Shown here piece by piece: positions 59,959-64,000 of a DNA stretch of 64,000 nucleotides; position 1 is the stretch's first letter; each line of letters begins with the position of its first letter. The stretch is from NCBI GenBank assembly GCA_037039925.1, contig JAXRKP010000383.1, positions 235,001 to 299,000 on the forward strand, in the 5' to 3' direction. The position numbers were made by a program, and so were the translations under genes. The DNA comes from Doris montereyensis. Its lineage: Eukaryota > Mollusca > Gastropoda > Nudibranchia > Dorididae. The notes beneath the pieces are model-generated. The model searched no databases. It was given only the letters and a program-made list of their open reading frames with translations, and was not told where the DNA came from.

Positions 59959-62900
59959 ATGGAATCAGCACGATCAACGGCATCCAGGAAGGGTGATTCA
60001 AGAATCATATCAATTGCAAAAGAAGTTTCAGAAGCAAAGGACAGGAAGGTTCCCGGAATATTGATACAACTGAAAAGTAAGCAGTCAGTAAGGACCAGGA
60101 CAGTGATCTACTTTTCATAGTCAGGCTCACTATTTAATTTTCGCTAGTCATCAAAATTCAGCAATAAGTTAGCGTAACATATCTCAAACCATCTTTAGGT
60201 ATCATAAATACATTTCCATTGAATTCAAATCTTTTTTGGACACATTTCTGTTCAAATTCAATATATTAACTGAAGGGGGCCTGGCCCTTTTTTTTTTAGA
60301 GCATGTTATGTTGCAGTTGGCACCTAGGCTTCTTGAATGGAAAGTTCCACTTTCCTTAAACTTAAATGGTTTAACGTAGTTTGACCTTTGAGTTCATAGT
60401 TTAACAACAGCCAATGATACTATAATTATTTTAAGCTCGTAGTTTTTCAGCCTGTGGCCTAGCTATTGTTCGTCAAGCCTAAGTTGATTACACAGCTATC
60501 ACTGCTATTCTTTAGTTAAGTTTTATTCCAATAACATTTCACTATGAATTCCTATTATAATATGAAATTTTATCGAACTTTCAGAAAGTACATGTTTTAT
60601 AGGTCTTTTATGATCTGTAAATGTGAAATCATTGTTCAAACCCCTTGCTCACACTCGTTTTTTCAAGCAAAAATGACTGGGGCAACCCTCATTGTAAAAA
60701 GGTTACTGCCAGTAACACTACAAGCGCTTCTTGAGTTAAATATAACTCCAACTAGATTCTAGATCTAGTGTGGTGTAAGGTCAGTACCTGAGGACCAGAA
60801 GTAGAGGTCATGTAAAGAAAAGAAAACCTATTTTTGCGTTAATACATCATCCTATGGCGTTGGAAGATGTCTAAAAAATAGTCCATCTTGTAGTAAGTAT
60901 GACCCATTTTATGTATTTTGATTGGTTGATGCCAAGGAAATGTGGGATAAGATCCCAAATTTCCTGTTATAATATAACATCAACACGGCCACTGGGATGG
61001 GCTTAAAGTTACATCTAACAGCAAAACAACCACTCACAATTTATGAGACAAAATGCGATCACAACAGATTCATGTTGTTATTGTATGGAAAAAACAACAT
61101 TTAGATCTATTTTTTTACCGAAAGGAGAGATTTATTGAAATTAAAAGAGAATTTTCACAGAAATAAAGAGACCTTCAACAGGCACTTCAAAGAGAACTGA
61201 CCAGCTGTAATATTAGTAATAGCCGTGTTGATGTTATACCACTCTAGATTTGAAGTGATGTGACATCAATGTGACTAAGGACCTAGAGTACATTTCATGT
61301 ACAGAAGGAAATCTATTTGTGTCACTCAATGTCATCCTATGACACTAAAAGATAGATTTATCTAAAAATAATCCAACTTGTCATTTAATTTTTATATGAT
61401 TAATAGGACCCATTTGTATTATAAACTATTGTGCGTTGTGATTGGTGGATGCAATGGATTCATCTGGAGTCCTAAGTTTCCTTTTTCATCAACACAGCCA
61501 CTGTAATATCAGTTTAGCTACATACAGTACGATCACCCACTAGAAGACAAAATACAATCACAATAGATTCTTGCTAGTTATTGTATGGAACAAACAATAT
61601 ATATTTGTTTTTATTGAAAGGAGAACTTTTATTAATTAAAAGAATTTGTTTGTAAATATAAAGAGAACTTTTAAGAGACACATCAAACAGAACTGACCAG
61701 CAATACGGATGTTGTAGCATACTCTAGTGAGTTGATGCTAAAAACTCCAAACAGCAACCATTATCTTCATTGTAACTATTGTCAGATGCAGTAAATTAAA
61801 AATGGGGATTTTTGACAGACACTGTCATGCATGACAGCTGTTGGGATGAGAGGCTGTAGGAACCTTACCCTTGGGGAGTGGGGGATAGGAAGGGATGGTG
61901 GTGTGGGTGTAGGTATTCAGCCTTCAGGGATTGTAATAGAATTTACGATATGTCACGCTGACAGTTTTTGTCGGTGGCATTTGAACCGCTCGTGTTCAAA
62001 TAAAATGTCTGTTGTTGTCATAGTTTCACACTGAGTGAAATTTACGGAAATAACCAAACTAGTCATGAAATCTTGCAGCGATGGGAAGCAACTATTCTCT
62101 ATTCTTTATAAATCTTTTATTTTATATATATATATATATTATATATCCATGCAGTTGTTTTTTCTTCAAAACTTTCTATATTTTTATCTTCATCTACTTG
62201 TCTTTTATGATGAAGCGTTAGCTTACAGCCTCATGTTTTGAAATTATACAATAATATGTTTTTTTCCTCTTAATAGGCATCCTTGATGAAAATCCATCCT
62301 CGACAGAAGATGGCGTTAAACTTCGATGTGAAATCTGGCAATATAACCTACTTAAAGTACTGGCTATAGTAATCAGACAAGATTATAGCATCATAGCTGG
62401 TGAATGGCAGACAGCCGCTGAACTTGCAAATATCTTGAGGTAAAGTATTTTTTTTCTTTCGTTGATCATTTATATTTGTTAATTGTCTGGTACTTCACAT
62501 ACGTAAAGCGTATACTAACATGAACTCTGCTACCTAAAGGCCGGAAGTAGCAGCCATGTAAAGAAAGGAACCTATTTGTGTTAGTAAATCATCCTATAAC
62601 CTTAGAAAATATTCTGAAAATAGTTCATCTTGTAATGTAATAAATTCATTTTGATCGGTCACGCGACAGAATGTCCCAAGTTTCCTTTATTTCATCAACA
62701 CGGCCACTCTGACATCAGCTTTCTACATATTATAAGCATTACAACACCCTATTAGAAGACAAAATACAATCACAACAGATTCTTGTTTGTTATTCTATGG
62801 AACAAAAACAGTGGCTTTTACTGAAATTAATTTTTTTAAAAAAAAAAAAACTTTTATACACGAACAATAAACAGTACTCATCATCTCTACTGTCGTTAGA

Positions 62901-63707
62901 GCTACATGGATGTTAGACCACTCTACATATATCGAAGAGTCGTTTAAAAGTTTAATCTAATATATCAATGTTTTCGTAAGATACAGCATCTACTCTTGAA
63001 GAATAGCATCTATCTATTTCAATTTATGAAAGCAGGAATATAAATAGATTATCAAATTTAGTTTTACATCATCTCCTTAAAGCTAAAACTTTTGTTCTAC
63101 TTTTACTGGTGACACTTAATTTTTTTGATGAAAATCATAATTAAGATACAAATGTATTTAACTTAATTGTTTACAATTCAACAATATTATGGATACCATT
63201 CTCTAACATGTTATTGTATGAATTACAACTTACTTTGAGAATTTCAAGGACAAATGTCTTAAATATGACTATACGTGTAAGGACAAAGTTTCAAGGGGAA
63301 ACGTTATTGAATAGTTGAAGAAAATGTTTAGCTTTTTCTTTATGAAACAAATTAAATCGTTATGACTAACCACATAAACCTGCATAGTATCTTGGACTGA
63401 AGAGCGTGAACCTTCAAAGAACATGTGAATGTTATTGATATAATTCAAGAGATCTGATTTCCTTTGTTTTGTCAAATATACATTGTTGTAATGCTCTCCC
63501 TATCGCTCTATGTGGGCAAAAACTTTCTATTCAATATTTGTTTTTCATCAAAACACTTTTTCTTACAGTCTTGCAACATGTGGACTCGCCTTGTCCAGAG
63601 CTGAGAACAGAACTCTTGAAGAGGAGTTTTTGCCCAGATGTGTTGAAAACTTACTGATATTGGCAAAACATATCCATGGCAACAGTATAGAGAAGTCCAC
63701 TTCAAAA
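59959..63707 (+). CDS. Unrecognised gene, first three exons (continues beyond window)
   Basis: Exon 1 59959-60076 (MESARSTASRKGDSRIISIA, ends LIQLK), exon 2 62277-62439 (SILDENPSSTEDGVKLRCEI, NLLKVLAIVIRQDYSIIAGE), exon 3 63569-63707 (LATCGLALSRAENRTLEEEF, CVENLLILAKHIHGNS). Donors GTAAGC, GTAAAG, GTATGT and acceptors AATAG, TACAG are good, and the phases (1, 2, 0) join into one open frame of 140 residues so far. The predicted protein is helical, with no signal peptide or membrane segment; the spacing of hydrophobic positions in exons 2-3 would suit an armadillo/HEAT-like or other alpha-solenoid N-terminus, which is inference. I do not recognise the family. No conserved enzyme motif is visible. 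It faces translin head-to-head. Confidence 0.75.
60780..61262 (+). repeat. Repeat family R5 (copy 1), enclosing an inverted-repeat element
   Basis: First of three ~400-480 bp related units in introns 1-2 of the last gene. Conserved phrases: GAAGTAGAGGTCATGTAAAG, CATCATCCTATG, CATCAACACGGCCACT, GACAAAATGCGATCACAACA, GAACTGACCAGC. Within it TATAACATCAACACGGC (60,973-60,989) and GCCGTGTTGATGTTATA (61,222-61,238) are a perfect 17-bp inverted repeat. Confidence 0.8.
61280..61735 (+). repeat. Repeat family R5 (copy 2)
   Basis: ACTCAATGTCATCCTATGAC, CATCAACACAGCCACTGTAA, GAAGACAAAATACAATCACA, GAACTGACCAGCAATACGGA follow the order of copy 1 immediately downstream of it. The terminal inverted repeats are eroded. 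Confidence 0.8.
62540..62938 (+). repeat. Repeat family R5 (copy 3)
   Basis: GGAAGTAGCAGCCATGTAAA, CATCATCCTATAACC-like start, CATCAACACGGCCACTCTGA, GAAGACAAAATACAATCACA, GCTACATGGATGTTAGACCA. It lies in intron 2, ~100 bp after exon 2. Confidence 0.78.
62939..63568. other. Remainder of intron 2 of the last gene
   Basis: AT-rich, no recognisable repeat or exon. Confidence 0.35.
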
Positions 63708-64000
63708 GTATGTTGTCTCAGAAATTACCAAGGAAGTGTAACATTTCAAGCCACTAGGGAAGATCTTTGTGTTTAAAATTCGCTCTTTAGATGAATTTTG
63801 TTATTATTTATATTAAAGTGATATGTTTATCAACCTTATATAAGGTTAGTTCCAAATAACTAACATGAGTTTTTAACAGTTGTAATACTTTAAGAGGATT
63901 GATCTAAATGGTATGCACTTCTTTAATTCTAGGGTCATCAAATATTATAAAATATCATCAAGTTAACCTTTTAGTAACTTTGTCAATCACAAGTCAAAAT
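63708..64000. other. Start of intron 3 of the last gene
   Basis: Begins with donor GTATGT. No further exon before the window ends. Confidence 0.5.

Overview
The window is eukaryotic, most likely from an invertebrate animal. It has GT-AG introns, low gene density, about 60-65% A+T, very long simple repeats, and dense remains of non-LTR retrotransposons, tRNA-headed SINE-like repeats and small inverted-repeat elements. A mollusc, probably a gastropod, is my guess from the expanded arylsulfatase genes, the repeat style and the frequent GATCTA-rich patches. The species is not identified.

Layout. 1-9.9 kb: accessory sequence with retrotransposon pieces, a possible MLLE-domain exon with duplicated downstream pieces, a 25-bp minisatellite and a decayed gene-family fragment. 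10.6-22.0 kb: arylsulfatase gene 1 (+, nine coding exons); intron 6 holds a nearly full-length retrotransposon that sits inside a pogo-like inverted-repeat pair. 22-31 kb: intergenic, with several dispersed repeats and a 719-nt polypyrimidine tract. 31.0-45.8 kb: arylsulfatase gene 2 (+, nine coding exons with the same boundaries); intron 2 holds several nested retrotransposon fragments, including an RNase-H-bearing one. 45.8-51.6 kb: intergenic with SINE-like repeats. 51.6-59.3 kb: translin (-, six exons, 230 aa once two single-base errors are discounted). 59.96-63.7 kb: first three exons of an unrecognised gene (+), head-to-head with translin.

The two sulfatases are a tandem pair of secreted/lysosomal type I sulfatases of the ARSB/ARSI/ARSJ group. 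Their exons are roughly 70-75% identical, except for a 200-bp block in exon 8 that has one mismatch, which points to recent gene conversion. Gene 1 lacks five bases relative to gene 2. Gene 2 has +1 and -1 changes that cancel in length but put the catalytic signature out of frame. Translin also carries two single-base insertions. Because conserved unrelated genes share the same kind of fault, often in homopolymers and with intact splice sites, I read most of these as consensus errors of an unpolished long-read assembly rather than three decayed genes. I cannot prove this from the sequence alone.

Translin and the sulfatases have no evident functional link. Translin and its upstream neighbour probably share a bidirectional promoter.
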